Under the pieces are notes generated by a model. It worked only from the letters and a program-made list of their open reading frames with translations, made no database searches and was not told the DNA's origin. The position numbers were made by a program, and so were the translations under genes. Shown here one piece after another: positions 1-12,100 of a DNA stretch of 64,000 nt. The DNA lies in the NCBI GenBank assembly GCA_043228905.1, contig JBHGNT010000012.1, positions 19,034,001 through 19,098,000 on the forward strand, given 5' to 3'. Source of the stretch: Azolla caroliniana. Taxonomy: Eukaryota > Polypodiophyta. Numbering within the stretch: position 1 is the stretch's first letter; every line of letters begins with the position of its first letter.

Positions 1-2149
1 TTCCGTTGTATCAACTATAAATTGATTAAGAAGTAAGAAGCTAAGTAGACTGATTTTGATCTCTTATGTGCATTTCACAATATATATGTATGTATTTTTC
101 TGTTTTGTATGTTTTTTTGGGTGTGTGTCTTTTTTTTTGTGTGTGTGAACACAGATATAGATGTTGGACTACAAGAAGACAAAAGCTGAAAAACAGGAAA
201 AAAAAAAAAAGGAGAGAGAGCGTGACCTGATTTTCTGAAAGAAAACAGAGAGCGAAAAACAGATTTTCTGAGAGAAAACTAAGAGTGAAAAACTGAGAGA
301 AAGACAGAGAAAACAGAGCGCGTTACAGAGAAAAAACTGCACACGAGTGAACAGAACTAAGGCTGGAAAAACAGAGATTCGAGAAGAAGAGGTGTGTGAA
401 AAAAACACAACAAAGCTTCTGCAAGAAAACAGAAACAAGTGTTAGAGCTCGAGAATAGGGTGATAAAGCGCGAGAACTCGTTGCAAGTGTAAAGACAGAG
501 ATCTAGCGAGGTGTTATCTAGACTACCCAAAAGAGTCACAACAACTCTTCTGTCCACTTGTAACAGGTTTATTTGTTCTGTGTTTTTGGTTATTTTTTTG
601 TTGTTTCTCCTATTTGGTAGGGTGAATATTGTATCCAAGGCGGTAGCCTTGAAATATATGTGCATATCTCTAGAGTAAGCTTTAGAGGCTGTCAACACCT
701 TGTATACTCAGAAAATAGTGAATTTGTTTCGGAACCTAAGGTTCCCGTGGTTTTCCCCAATTTTAGGTTTTCCACGTTGTCGTAGTGTATTTCATACACT
801 ACATGAAAAACTTATAAAGTAACTTTCTGTAAATATGAAGAAATAGAAGAAAATGTCAAAATAAATCATACATGCATAGGGCAAGATTCGAACCTTGCAC
901 CTCCATGTTAATAATGTAATGTCTTACCATTACACTAGCATTTCATTAGTGTTAAAAATTAGATGTCTCACATAGAAAGTTAAGTCCACGTAGGATAAAC
1001 TTTTGTTAAAAGAAAAACGCATGCTAAAAGAAAAAGCTACGCATGCACATCTAGCATGCATGAACACTATAGTTGATAAAAAACGCACAAGTTAGAAAAA
1101 GCATGATCACTTTAGATAAAGCATATAGTCTATCTATAGGAAAAGCATGGAGTCTATAGTTAGAAAAAAAAAAGCATGGATTCCTAACACTCCCTCATCA
1201 CTACATAAGGATGGGGAGCACAATGTAATAAGTGTGTGAAATACTTGGAAACTGGATATGTTTCTAAAAAAAACCAATTAATAAACTATACTCGTGGGAT
1301 TCACGAGGATTCTATATCATTCTCTTTCAACCCAAATTTATATTCTTATATTCATATTGATTAATCTAATACAATACACTCGTGGGATTCACGAGTTTGC
1401 TATAACTCTTTCTTACAACATATTTATATTCTTATTAGCGTTAAAACTCTCCTCTTCCTAGTCCAAAACCCCAGCGGTTTCCACCCGACTCACGCAAACG
1501 ATCTGGCGCCGAAAGGCACGACAACGTTAAATCTCGATGTACTCTCTCATTTTGTGTTACCACTACTAAGGGAAGCTGCATTGACATCTCTCTCCTCTGT
1601 TTTTTTTTTTTTACCACTACTAAGGGAAGCTGCAATAAAATCTCTCTCCTCTGTTTTTGGGAGCACTACCAAAAGACTTAGCTATGAATTTATGGGTTGG
1701 GACAAGTGTATATGTCTATGCTAAAAAATAGAACTCAACCTAAAGAGTTCTAGCAAATAAAACATGTTCTATAAGGAAATGGCTTTATACTAGGCCTAGT
1801 TTCATTTCCATCCAAGTCTCTCGAATTGAAAGTGGGAGGTCAAACAAAGGGCTTCGATGTGGATGTGGCCCGTGGTCCCAATGTAAAAAGGTACCCCAAC
1901 CATAGCTTCTAGGCGGCGTAGCTCACGTTCCCTTATCTTCTTAATTGTTTCTACTCCACTTCGAGTTGCTTTGAAGCTCGACATCCGAGGGAGTTTGGTT
2001 GTTCTTTGCATTTCTACTTCATCAAGAGAGAGGTTGAGTGGTGTAGGTGTGGCCACATTCATCATCTCCCCCTATTCCTGAAAAATTACATTCGTTAAAT
2101 TTTGGTGAATATTAAAATGGTTATGGTTAACACTTTGTAGTTTATTCTC
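1..2149. other. intergenic, AT-rich, no gene seen
   Basis: Apart from the SINE-like head at about 881-940, this stretch holds only purine-rich and T-rich low-complexity sequence and short open frames. Two near-copies of a short block with the text GGGAAGCTGCA lie near 1569-1634. The reading frame on the minus strand at 1802-2065 follows the end of the decayed LINE and has no recognisable domain. Confidence 0.5.
881..940 (-). repeat. tRNA-derived SINE head (A and B boxes)
   Basis: Read on the minus strand, the text has a pol III B box (GGTTCGAATC, forward positions 885-894). About 40 bases upstream is an A-box-like TAGTGTAATGGTAAGAC (921-937). The block before the B box, GGAGGTGCAAGGTTC, is shared with a second copy at 41.2 kb, which supports a dispersed SINE family over a real tRNA gene. 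No foldable tRNA cloverleaf or anticodon arm was identified. Confidence 0.45.
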
Positions 2150-3965
2150 CCTATGTTATTTTAGCTCTAAGATATACCTACCTAGTCTCTTTATATCCAG
2201 GGTATCTAATAGTTTGGAGAGGGTGGGAGAGGGTCTTAGTATGTCTTGGCATTTCACCCTTATCTCACATAAGTTAGACACTTGCATGTAAAGTGATACT
2301 CATCCTCTATCTCTATGTAACATAACCTACATAGCCTTTCCTCCTTAGGGACTCTATTAGCACGACCATTCTCAATCTCAAGTTGGTGAGATGATATCCT
2401 AAGTTGTCCAATGATCATCCTTAATGCATTTGATAAGAATGTATCTAGATATTTTGGTCGTGTAATAAAACCTAACTTAGAGAAGTGCATGAAGTGTTCC
2501 TTATAATACGACATTTTAGATGGGAGTGGCTCTCGTGGGGTGATCCATTTATATCGGGTGTAAATTTGCCATATTTCTTGGCGTATTACTTTATTACAGT
2601 CCTCATGAGATATTAAAGTTTGATCAGTCCCATGGTTGTACTTAAGGGGAGGTAGGTTATTAATGTTTATGCCATTTGCAAGTAGCCAACTCACAATGTT
2701 ATACCAAGAGCTAGTATCTCCGGACGCATATAGGGATCAAGATGCCTCAAAAGCTTGATAGGATATCCTATCTTGTGGTTGGTTATGTATCCTATGAATA
2801 AAAATTACTAGTTGGAAAAGTGCTTCTACTAAAATCGGGGGCAAACTGAACTCTGCTCTACTAATGTCATGTGGCACTATCGATTTGCGTCGGAGTTGAT
2901 GTGATAACATCGTACCCAAAGGTCTCTCTAACTGCGTCCACATGAAATATGGTAGATCTGGAACCCATACTACTGATGCATACATGAGGGAAGGGGTCAC
3001 TAATGAGTCGAAGAGTCATCCCTTAGTTCGTGGCTCTTGAAAGTATGCCTGGTGGCATTGTCTCCCTAAAGTGAGAGCCTCAGAGGGATGTATACCCTCT
3101 CGTTAGCCTATCTTTGGCTGCCTAGGTCATCGATAATTTATGTGAATGAGCACTAAAAGTGACTCATAAATATACATATGATCCAACTACCTCAATTGGT
3201 TTATGAGAGAGGATTAGGTGACATTTACTCCTAACTCGAGACAATGTATGAAAGATAAGGACTTTGGTTTTTGCTAGATTCACTACCAGTCCTCGTTGTA
3301 TGCAAAAGTCATCTAGGGCATTAAGGTGCTTTTGTAGGTCATGTTTAGACTCTGAGAGCAAAACTATGTCATCTGCGTAGAGTAAGAGACTAACTTGCGT
3401 ACCTTGAAATAGCTACTTTGTTGCCTCCCTTAAGAGTAATAAAATCAGTGATCTCATCAATGTAGATCCCAAAAAGAGTCGGTGATAGGGGGCAACCCTG
3501 TTTTACACCAATGGTGTTGGTAAAGTAATCAGATAGGCCACATGGGCATCTTACGCACCTGGACTTGCTCATATAGAGCACAAATGGCCCAGATCATGTC
3601 ATTTGGTATCTCCAAGCTTTTAATCCTATCAAACAACCACTCTTTAGGAATTGTGTCAAAGGCTTTGTGGAAGTCCACAAAGCAATAATATAGTTTCTTC
3701 TTGCGAGCCTTCATCTAGTCAATTAAGCATCTAAGTGTGAAGATATGGTCAATAGTGGAGAAGGCTCATCTAAAGCCAGCTTGCTCAAGTGCTCGAAGAC
3801 TTAAGGTTTCCATATAATCGATGAGCTCTACTTCCATTACTGCACCATATAATTTAGCGAGCATATGACCTATCATAATGGTCCTTCCTATATGTATTTG
3901 GGTCCATTGGGTCCCCTTCTTTATGTATCGGGGCCACTGTATTCATGGTCCATTGTGGAGGACAA
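2150..3965 (-). mobile_element. decayed non-LTR retrotransposon (LINE) reverse transcriptase
   Basis: Several consecutive minus-strand frames together spell a LINE ORF2. Near 3600-3715 is CFVDFHKAFDTIPKEWLFDR, the RT palm motif. Near 3480-3530 is GVKQGCPLSPTLFGIY. Near 3361-3390 is LLLYADDIVL, the catalytic YADD box. Next comes a thumb region with VVNLAKTKV, then a C-terminal zinc-finger-like LCRLCYIEIEDEYHFTCKC near 2270-2330. The order matches a LINE ORF2 read right to left. Stops and frame shifts separate the blocks, so it is dead. Sequence style differs from the L1-like copies at 35-52 kb, so it is a separate lineage. Ends are approximate. Confidence 0.85.
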
Positions 3966-4145
3966 CCATCGACGAAGGCGCGGTTGAAGATTAGAGAGAG
4001 AGAGAGGGAAACCCATCACGGCCCTAGGCCCCCCCCGTCTCATCTCAAGGTAGCCGAATAACATACCTGCTCCATTGCAAGGAATGAATAGATTGGGGGG
4101 GGGGGGGGATGCCAATCATGATTTTAGTCTCAATTTATACGTCAA

Positions 4146-4656
4146 TTCTAATGGGCACGGTTCAGTTTCAAGGCAAAGAAACCGAAACCGAACCGTTTAT
4201 ATCAAACCAAACCAAACCAAACCGTTTAGAGAAAAGTTGAAATCAAACCGAACCTTTTAATAAGTGTTTTTAACCAAACCATTTAGGGAAAAGTTGAAAC
4301 CAAACCGAACCATTTAAATGAAACTAATTAAACATCTAAATAAACAAAAATACATTAAATTAAATAAGCATTTAAGTTAAATTTATTAAATCACTAAAAG
4401 AAACTTTAATTGAACCATTAAATTAAATAAATGTTTAAGTTAAATTAATTAAATCAATAAAAAACCATTAAATTAATAAATTATTAAGGTAAAAAAAATT
4501 TAACCAAAAACCTATAAACTCGAGTTTTAGAACCAAACCAAACCGTTTATTGAAAATCTAAACCAAACCATTAAATTTTTATAGAACCAACAAACCATTA
4601 AACCATGGCTTAACAATTCAGTTCGGTTTGAGCCGAAACCGTGCCCATTGCTAGAA
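4146..4656. repeat. AACCG-rich inverted-repeat element, copy 1
   Basis: The left end TTCTAATGGGCACGGTTCAG and the right end, read as its reverse complement TTCTAGCAATGGGCACGGTT, form imperfect terminal inverted repeats. Inside are many AACCAAACC/AACCGAACC repeats on both sides of an A/T-rich middle, so the element is roughly palindromic overall. There is no coding capacity. It looks like a non-autonomous DNA element. Three more elements of the same style occur in the window (4.8, 36.2 and 39.2 kb). Confidence 0.6.
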
Positions 4657-4800
4657 AGAGATATATATGTGATGTCTTTTAAAGAGGGGGGGAAATGGCC
4701 TATAAGATAATAAGAAGACCAAACAAGAGATTACATCTTTAAGTATTGTCTCATCCTTCGAACGCACTAAAAACCGAAAGCATGAGACCCGCACACTAGG

Positions 4801-4970
4801 AATCGGCAACGGTTCGGTTTCGGCTGAACTGGTTTGGCCTTGTCCAAGTGAAAACCAAACCGGTCAAGCCTAAACCGGTTTGGATGTTTTCAACCTTAGA
4901 ACCAAACGATTTCGGTTTGGCCAAAACGGTTTAAGGGTTCGGTTTAGGCTTGAACCGAGCCGTAGTCGAC
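4801..4970. repeat. AACCG-rich inverted-repeat element, copy 2 (short)
   Basis: A short relative of the 4146-4656 element. The left end reads ATCGGCAACGGTTCGGTTTC and the right end, reverse complemented, reads GTCGACTACGGCTCGGTTC. The A/T-rich centre of the longer copies is missing. It lies about 320 bp upstream of the first exon of the SNAP33-like gene. No clear target duplication was identified. Confidence 0.5.
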
Positions 4971-5123
4971 TCCCCCCCCACCCCCCTCTTTTTCTTCTTC
5001 TTCTTCCTTTTCTTGGTGACTTTTCTTTCTGATACTGTGTGTGCTCCACAAATCAGAGAATCTGATTAAGAGGAGACTTTAACAAAAAGGAGACAAGGAC
5101 ACAGAGGAGAGGAAGGTTCCTCA

Positions 5124-5270
5124 CTCTGTTTCTTCAGTTTAATTTCCTATCAGAAATTGCTCATAGCACCTCCCCCCCCCAATCCATACACAGGACAGGG
5201 TATTGCTCTGTTTCTTCAGTTTAATTTCCTATAAGAAATTGCTCATAGCACCTCCCCCCCAATCCATACC
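5124..5270 (+). repeat. 82-bp direct duplication in the 5' region of the SNARE gene
   Basis: A block starting CTCTGTTTCTTCAGTTTAAT and ending in a C-run plus AATCCATAC occurs at about 5124-5189 and again at about 5206-5270, offset 82 bp. The copies differ in a few bases and in the C-run length. The second copy ends 20 bp before the chosen ATG of the SNARE gene, so the duplication lies in its promoter or 5' UTR. Confidence 0.8.
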
Positions 5271-5289
5271 CATCTTTCTTGATCTTGCC

Positions 5290-7419
5290 ATGCCTCTTCA
5301 AAATCCATTTGATTCTGATGATGAGGAACCTCCCAGATCCTCGAGAGTCTCTGCACCCTCTCATTTGCCCAATTCCAGCAATCCCTTTGATAATGAAGAA
5401 GCGGATGACGCCAAGCTTTCCCATATCTCAGGTAATATGAGCGGAGCAGAGCATCTTGAGAGCTTTTCTCATGCAAAAAACAACCCTTTTGATGAAGAAA
5501 GCCATGGTTTTGATCCGAAAGACACGTTGTCTGCAGAGAAATCCGTATCTAAAGGAGCTCGGAGTTCAATATTTCCGATCAAACAAAAGGCTTCTTCAGC
5601 CGGGCAATCATCGATCGCAAAGAGAGTTCAAATGATCAAAGAAACGGGTATGAAGCATGCATCTAAACTTGTAGAGGGGAGCATAGAACAAGCTCAAAAG
5701 ATGAAAGGAAGTGCATCCAAAGCATTTGAACCTCGAGAGAATCAAAAGGATCATCAAAACCACCTTAAGGATCCTCAAAACAAGCAAAAGAGTCATGAAG
5801 AAAGGCACCAAAAAGGTCATGGAAACAACCACGTTTATGATGATGACAATGACTATGAAAAGAACAGATATGGTAGGGATGCGCTATTTGCGCTGGTGGA
5901 AAGTAGTCCGTCCAATGGTTCTCGAGAGAACACTTCTCGGCAGCGATATGACGAAGGCCAATTCCGGAAGCAAGATTTAGAATATAGGTCTTTAGAAGAG
6001 CTAGAAGGGTATGCTGTCCAGAAGTCTGAAGATACTACTAGTACCTTACAGAATTGCCTCAAAGTGGCTGAAGAGATGAAAGGAGATGCTACCAAAACAC
6101 TGCTCGCTTTACATGAACAAGGGCAGCAACTCAAAAGAACTCATGAACTGGCAGTGGAGATGGATCAAAATCTTGACAGAGTAAGTCAATCATCTTACAT
6201 CCTGTGAAGGTTGTGGAAGTCTATTTTCTGAACCATGTTAGTATTTAATTTTCATGTTTCATATGTGCATTATTTATTGCGTAAAATCTTGTAAAGTATG
6301 CCCTTACATCCTCAAAGAAATATAACGATGTGAACAAATATGTTGTGTAGAATTATTGCTTCTGCTTATGAGATTAAAAGATAAAAACTGTGGTGGCTTT
6401 CAATCATTTTGCACGACAGTTTGTAGCTTTATGAGACCTGTAAGTTATATCCTGATTTTCATGTAAAACTATCTTCTCCATACAAAAGAAAAAGCTCAAA
6501 CAGCTGAATATATAACATCTCTGAAAATACAAAACATTTACGATTTGGATATCCATCCATATAAGAAGGTTCGATGAATTATGTCCTGATTTCATATATT
6601 TATATATCTCATGATTCATCCATGCAAAAGAGAAAGACCTTAAGAGTATCAAATACTGTACGAGAATGGTCATATGGCTTATGTAATTAATTTCACATGC
6701 TCTGCCAGAGTGAGAAGGTTCTTGGAACCCTCGGAGGAATTTTTTCACGGACATGGAAACCAAAGAAGAGCCAACCATTAGCAGGCCCTGTTATTTCTGA
6801 AAGTAAGCTCCTCATTTCTATTCAGAAATTCTTTTAGGAGAAAAAGGTTTGCATTCACTTTGTTCACTATTTTCGTTTGCGGTTGGAAATAGATGATTCT
6901 GCAAAAAGAAGGGCCCATCACCTCAACCAGCGTGTTGCACTTGGGATCGATAGAATTAATCCAAAAGAGCGAACAAATGTCGGGTCGCTCAACTCAAGTG
7001 ATAGGAAAACAACACACGAGAAACTTGAGGTCAACATTATCACCTCATGTCAAAGTTCTTTGATTCATCAGTCTTAAATTTTAAAGAAAAAAACTAATCT
7101 TAAAACTCATGTTTCATATATAGGTGGAGAGAGCAAAGCAAGATGATGCATTGACACGTTTAAGTGATGTGCTCGATAATCTAGAAGTCATGAGCATAGA
7201 TATGGGCTTGGAAATATCAAGGTCTTGAAACTCTCATTCGAATATACTCTTGAGTGTTGACTTATTTTTCTCAAACGTGTCTAGATTCTAATATGCTTAT
7301 TTGTGGTTTTGGGTTACAGCCAAGTCAAGTCAATGGATCAACTTGAGAAGGATACCACGATTCTAGATAACAGACTTAAAGATGCCAATCACAGAGGTCG
7401 TCGTCTCCTTGGAAGGTGA
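5290..7419 (+). CDS. SNAP33: SNAP33-like Qb+Qc SNARE
   Basis: Five exons are inferred: 5290-6180, 6709-6802, 6893-7029, 7124-7221 and 7320-7419. All junctions are GT/AG and the frame stays open to TGA, giving 439 aa. The ATG at 5290 starts MPLQNPFDSDDE, matching the plant SNAP33 N-terminus. Residues about 235-300 form the Qb SNARE helix (ELEGYAVQKSEDTTSTLQ onward), followed by the conserved linker LGTLGGIFSRTWKPKK. The last two exons carry the Qc helix, ending in RGRRLLGR just before the stop. SNAP33 proteins pair with syntaxin and VAMP at the plasma membrane and cell plate in secretion, cytokinesis and defence. There is no Cys cluster for palmitoylation in the linker, as is usual in plants. 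It is longer than the ~300 aa Arabidopsis protein because of a Ser/Lys/Asn-rich N-terminal extension with three NPF motifs (residues 5, 31, 65). No upstream gene shares its promoter. Confidence 0.93.
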
Positions 7420-7509
7420 AAGCAAAAAACATTGCATGTGCTGGACAAAAATTGGTGAATAAATCCAGAAAGCATTGCAAATATGTACTTACTGGATCTA
7501 GTTGATACG

Positions 7510-7746
7510 GTTGATTTAAATCACAACCTTGTCATTTACATATGTGGATTTAGTTACCGAGACAAATAATTCAAAGAAATGTCAACTGTATCATGTCAAT
7601 ATATAGATACTCAGATTTTGTACACAGGTTGATTTAAAATCACAACCTTGTCATTTACATATGTGAATTTAGTTACCAAGACAAATAATTCAAAGAAATG
7701 TCAATTGTATCATGTCAATATATAGATACTCAGATTTTGTACACAG
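7510..7746 (+). repeat. two-copy tandem repeat, 118 bp
   Basis: Units 7510-7627 and 7628-7746 both begin GTTGATTTAAA and end TTTTGTACACAG, with only a few differences. They start 90 bp after the SNAP33 stop codon and so probably fall in its 3' UTR or terminator region. Confidence 0.9.
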
Positions 7747-7914
7747 GCTTGATCATCATTTATTAAAGTCCTTTTTGTTCGAGGCTTCCCGAATTAACAG
7801 AATAAACATGCATATCAACACAAAGATTCTTAATTCCAATCACACAACTACTCTCCAAAGCTCAATATGAATATGACTATGTACATTATCTAGGTTGAAA
7901 ATGTGAGATTGTCC

Positions 7915-8046
7915 GCACTAAGTAATGATGAAGTTACCAAAAGTCTTTGTATCATATAATAATTTATATCATATCTGTTTTGGCACTAAGTAATGATGAA
8001 GTTACCAAAAGTCTTTGTATCATATAATAATTGATATCATATCTGT
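7915..8046 (+). repeat. two-copy tandem repeat, 68 bp
   Basis: Units start at 7915 and 7983, each beginning GCACTAAGTAATGATGAAGT and ending in ATATCATATCTGT. They are almost identical. They lie 170 bp beyond the 118-bp tandem pair. The rest of 7747-9107 shows no gene. Confidence 0.9.
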
Positions 8047-9107
8047 GTATCAATTATTGCCCAAGCTCTTTGTAACAAGAAAACATACATCTTTTAGGTG
8101 TATGCCAAGATTTATATTTGATAAACCTTTGGAAATCGTATGCACATGCCAAAATACAATTACAATATTCTTCATCAGAATGGGAAGGTGTTGTGAAAAC
8201 TTTATGATTAATCTCAATGGATTTACTAATTATGAAAGGTTTATCCAAATAATTTGATGTAAGTTTACTACTAGATGATTCTTTGCATAAATTGCTTGTT
8301 AATGTGGATTATTCATACATAAACATAGGACAAGGGTTTCAGGTATAGAATATATAGAGGATGCCTCTAATCCAAATTAGCATCAACAATGGAAATTGTG
8401 GCTATTCAAGACTAAGGTTTGATCAACTAAGGCCTAATTTATGACTATTTCAAGACAAAGACCTAGCCATGCTTTCCAAACAGCAATACAATTTTTGATT
8501 CTCTATTGATGAACAGAGATATTAGCCCTACTAGCCTACAAGCCAAAAGGCTTTGAACTTTAATTTCAACTTATACTCAGTAAATCATCTTATTTATTAT
8601 TATGTAGCATGTTAATGATTCTCTTTCTACAGTCTTCACATACAAAGACTATTTATCTGAAACTTCATGTGGAAATACAACATGCAAATTGGCAGAGAAT
8701 CTGAAAATCAGACCCATCTGCCAGAATGAAAACATAACTTCTGTAATCAGCCTCTTTTACATCTTTGGAGAATTTTCACAACATTTTGATCACTGCATCA
8801 CCAGCAACCTTAATGTCCTCTCCTGTTCTTTGATATCATGCTTTGTGAGCAAGCAAACTCTTGATTGATTTAGAATCCCACTTGCTTAGCATTTAGAAGA
8901 TCATCCCATAAATATAAAGCCACATGTTCAAATAAATATGGACATTACAAGAAATGGGTACTCTGAGATTCATATGTCATCATATATCGCGTTGAACCTC
9001 AGGTACATTAGTTACAAGGTGCGTCCTGATAGAAGCCCGGTATATGATTAAAATCCCTTGGATAAAAACTTCAAATCCTGTAGCAGCACAAATCCAACCT
9101 TTACCAA

Positions 9108-12100
9108 TTAGTAAGGTCGATAACGTCTTGAAGAGCTGCCCTTGCTACTACCACTATGTCGTTGCGAATGCTGGCTGTGTTCACTAGCTTTATCATCTCG
9201 GTGAGAAGCTGGTGGGCTGTCTCTATTAGCATGTTGCCTGCAATTGCATCAAACTGCATATTCATCGAAATGAAGATGAGGTAACCAAATATTATATCTA
9301 TTACAGATGACTTAAAACTTACAAGACATAACCAATTCGACCATCTGGAAGCACCATGGGAACCATGGACATTCCAGCTGGGGTAGGACCCCGACCATAG
9401 ATCACTGGCTGTACCTGTACACATTATAACAAATGCGTAAGATTTGGGACTTGTTTACAATAAAGCTGTCCTAACTTTATGAGACATTTACCTGCCCATA
9501 ACCTCTGCTTGAGCCAAAACCTGATGTCATGGCACCATATGGATCGGGCCGAGACAAACTGAAAGCTGCCCTTGTCTGCTGCTGGGGTAAAATTCCTGCA
9601 CCAAAAGATACATTCATTGCTGTTGCACCACCAGCCCTCTTCTCTGTCTGTGGTTTAGCTATGCTTGTCTCTAACAAGCGACCTGAAAAGCATGTACATG
9701 GGTCAGTTTTTCTTTACAATGATGGGCAGAGGCAAATTCTACAAGAACATACCTTCAAGTACATATTTTTCTGTTTTTTCAATAGCTTTTAATGCGCTAC
9801 TTCTTTCTGCAAAATGTACAAATCCAAAGTCACGTTTCTGTTGTCCTGGTTTTGATGGAGGCACCATAACTTTGGTGATTTCCCCATGTTTCTCAAAGAG
9901 CTTCCATAAATCTTCTTGAGTCGCATTTTCAGGTAAATTACGAACATATACAACCTTCACCTATTCCAAAAGACAAGAAAACCATTGTAAGACATGCTTT
10001 ACCAGGACTAGCATTTTATATTTTCTGGTACCCAGCATCTAAAGCCAAAAATGGCAAAAGTTGTAAATGAATTCATAATCAGCAACAAACTGAAAATGGT
10101 CGAACTAGGTAGGAGATCTAATAAAAAAAGCAAGATTCAACATTGCTACGTTAGGCAAAGAATGATGCCTGTATCGCTGAAGGCTCACTACAATTAAAAA
10201 ATTATCGCCAATTTAACAAGATGGCGATATTATTATGGAGAGTAATAAAGGCCTTTGACCGATTTCTTTTCTAGTGTTTCCTAGGCCTGTGTCCTCTACA
10301 CCTTTTGTCGATGTTTCTCTTTCTGAGTTCTGCACATTGTCCTCTCACACATTGCTTTTTTCTCCCCGATATCAAATTTGCTATTTAACACCCCACAGTT
10401 ACTTGAATTTTAGCTTGTAAGCTTCTACAAGTTTGCCAAAAGAATCACCTAATGGCACAATTTAGAACAAAACGGCCTATATGGTACCAATCAAGTAAAT
10501 GATGTTCTTCCTGATTTCCACCTACTCAACAAAATAGTTAACATAATTTCTTCCATTTGTCTCATGAACAAATATAGTAGTAATTGTTTGGGCAACTCCT
10601 CTTGCAAACATTCTCAAACATCATCATCCACTCTCATGACCTCTTTCTGCTCCTGTTCTTACATGCACACAATATCCTCTCTGCTACATAGTCGTGATTT
10701 GTCAGCTAATTTTGCCCATTTGTCCCTTTGCCTCCATGCATGTGTTTTCAATCCTCAATAAACTTCTAAATCGAAGTGTGATGTGTCTTTTAGCTCTGCA
10801 GCAACATAGGCCTTTACTGCTGAATGCAGCATTTTTGGCCATCTCTAGATAACAAAACTGACAACTAAAAGAAATGGTTTATTAAGCTATTCACTGAGGT
10901 TTTTATACACCATCTTTGTCCAAGTCATTCCTCACCCTCTTTTTATTATCTCTACCCTAGATGAAATGCAAATTATCACAACTTATAGTTTATGCTAATG
11001 TGTCATTTGGCATGATTGATGATATATATCTGATTAGACAGAACCCATCTAAGGTTTTTAATGTATTGACAATTATAGCAGATGTTTTAGTAGGAAACAT
11101 AGCTATATCAGGAGCTTCATGGAAGGATGCTTTAGTCAGATGACAGCCAGCAACTAGAGGACATGCTATCACTTTAAGGAATTCATATAAACAATCTTAC
11201 TCAATTCAATTGATTAAGACAATATTTGTATAATAAGACTGTAGATTCCAATGAGCAAATTAAAATATTAAATACCTGAGACGATCCGGGATTATCTAAC
11301 CCGGTGGGGCATTCAGCCCAGTTAATTGTAGGGATATTTGTTCCTAGTTTGAACCCTGGCAATGACAAAAGTCGTTTCGCATTCTCTGCACATGCATGAT
11401 TGTAATACTCAACAAAAGCAAACCCACGATTTCTATCAGAATTATGAGGATCCTGCAAGGCAATAAAAGAAAAATTGCAATAATTTAGCTCTGATGTATA
11501 CTTCCTTGTTACATCTAAATTCGTGAATTTTGTAAACAGATGCCATGTCATCAAATCAACCACCATTGACATCCATACTAATGTTATGGAATCAAGTAGT
11601 GCAAAAATATCTTGATAAAACATTACGTGAAGATATATTGCCCAGTATGGATACCAAGTGGCTTTCAAAGTCTGCATACTGCTCAATTCAAACTTTCAAA
11701 TAGTGCATCCACAAATAATGTGATACGCGCAATAACACTTATTCCATTATAAAATATAGCAAAGGATGACTCAAAGAGAGCGATGTGATCCATCATGTCA
11801 TGATGTTGATGAAAGAATTGATGCCAAAAATTTAAATATCATATCTATTTGCATGAAATAGGCGCATTTATTGATATTGAGGTCAGACAAATATGGATAA
11901 AGAAATATAGTGAATGCACCCACAAGCCTCAAGCAATGACTGATGCCATGACCTCATAAATCACCATTGGTTTTCATCTTCGAGGAATCCATAAGATTCA
12001 CAAGAATGAAGGATACATTTTCATTGACATTGAGAATGGGTAAATAAAACACCACTTAATTGATTCATTTAATTTTCGCAGCAAAGGTCTTAAGTAGCAA

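Noticed and set aside
881-940. Functional tRNA gene
   Set aside because: A and B boxes are present but no cloverleaf or anticodon arm was found, and a similar block recurs elsewhere.
9101-9424. 107-residue minus frame as a separate gene
   Set aside because: It spans an intron of the LIF2-like gene. Spliced reading in another frame gives the family C-terminus.
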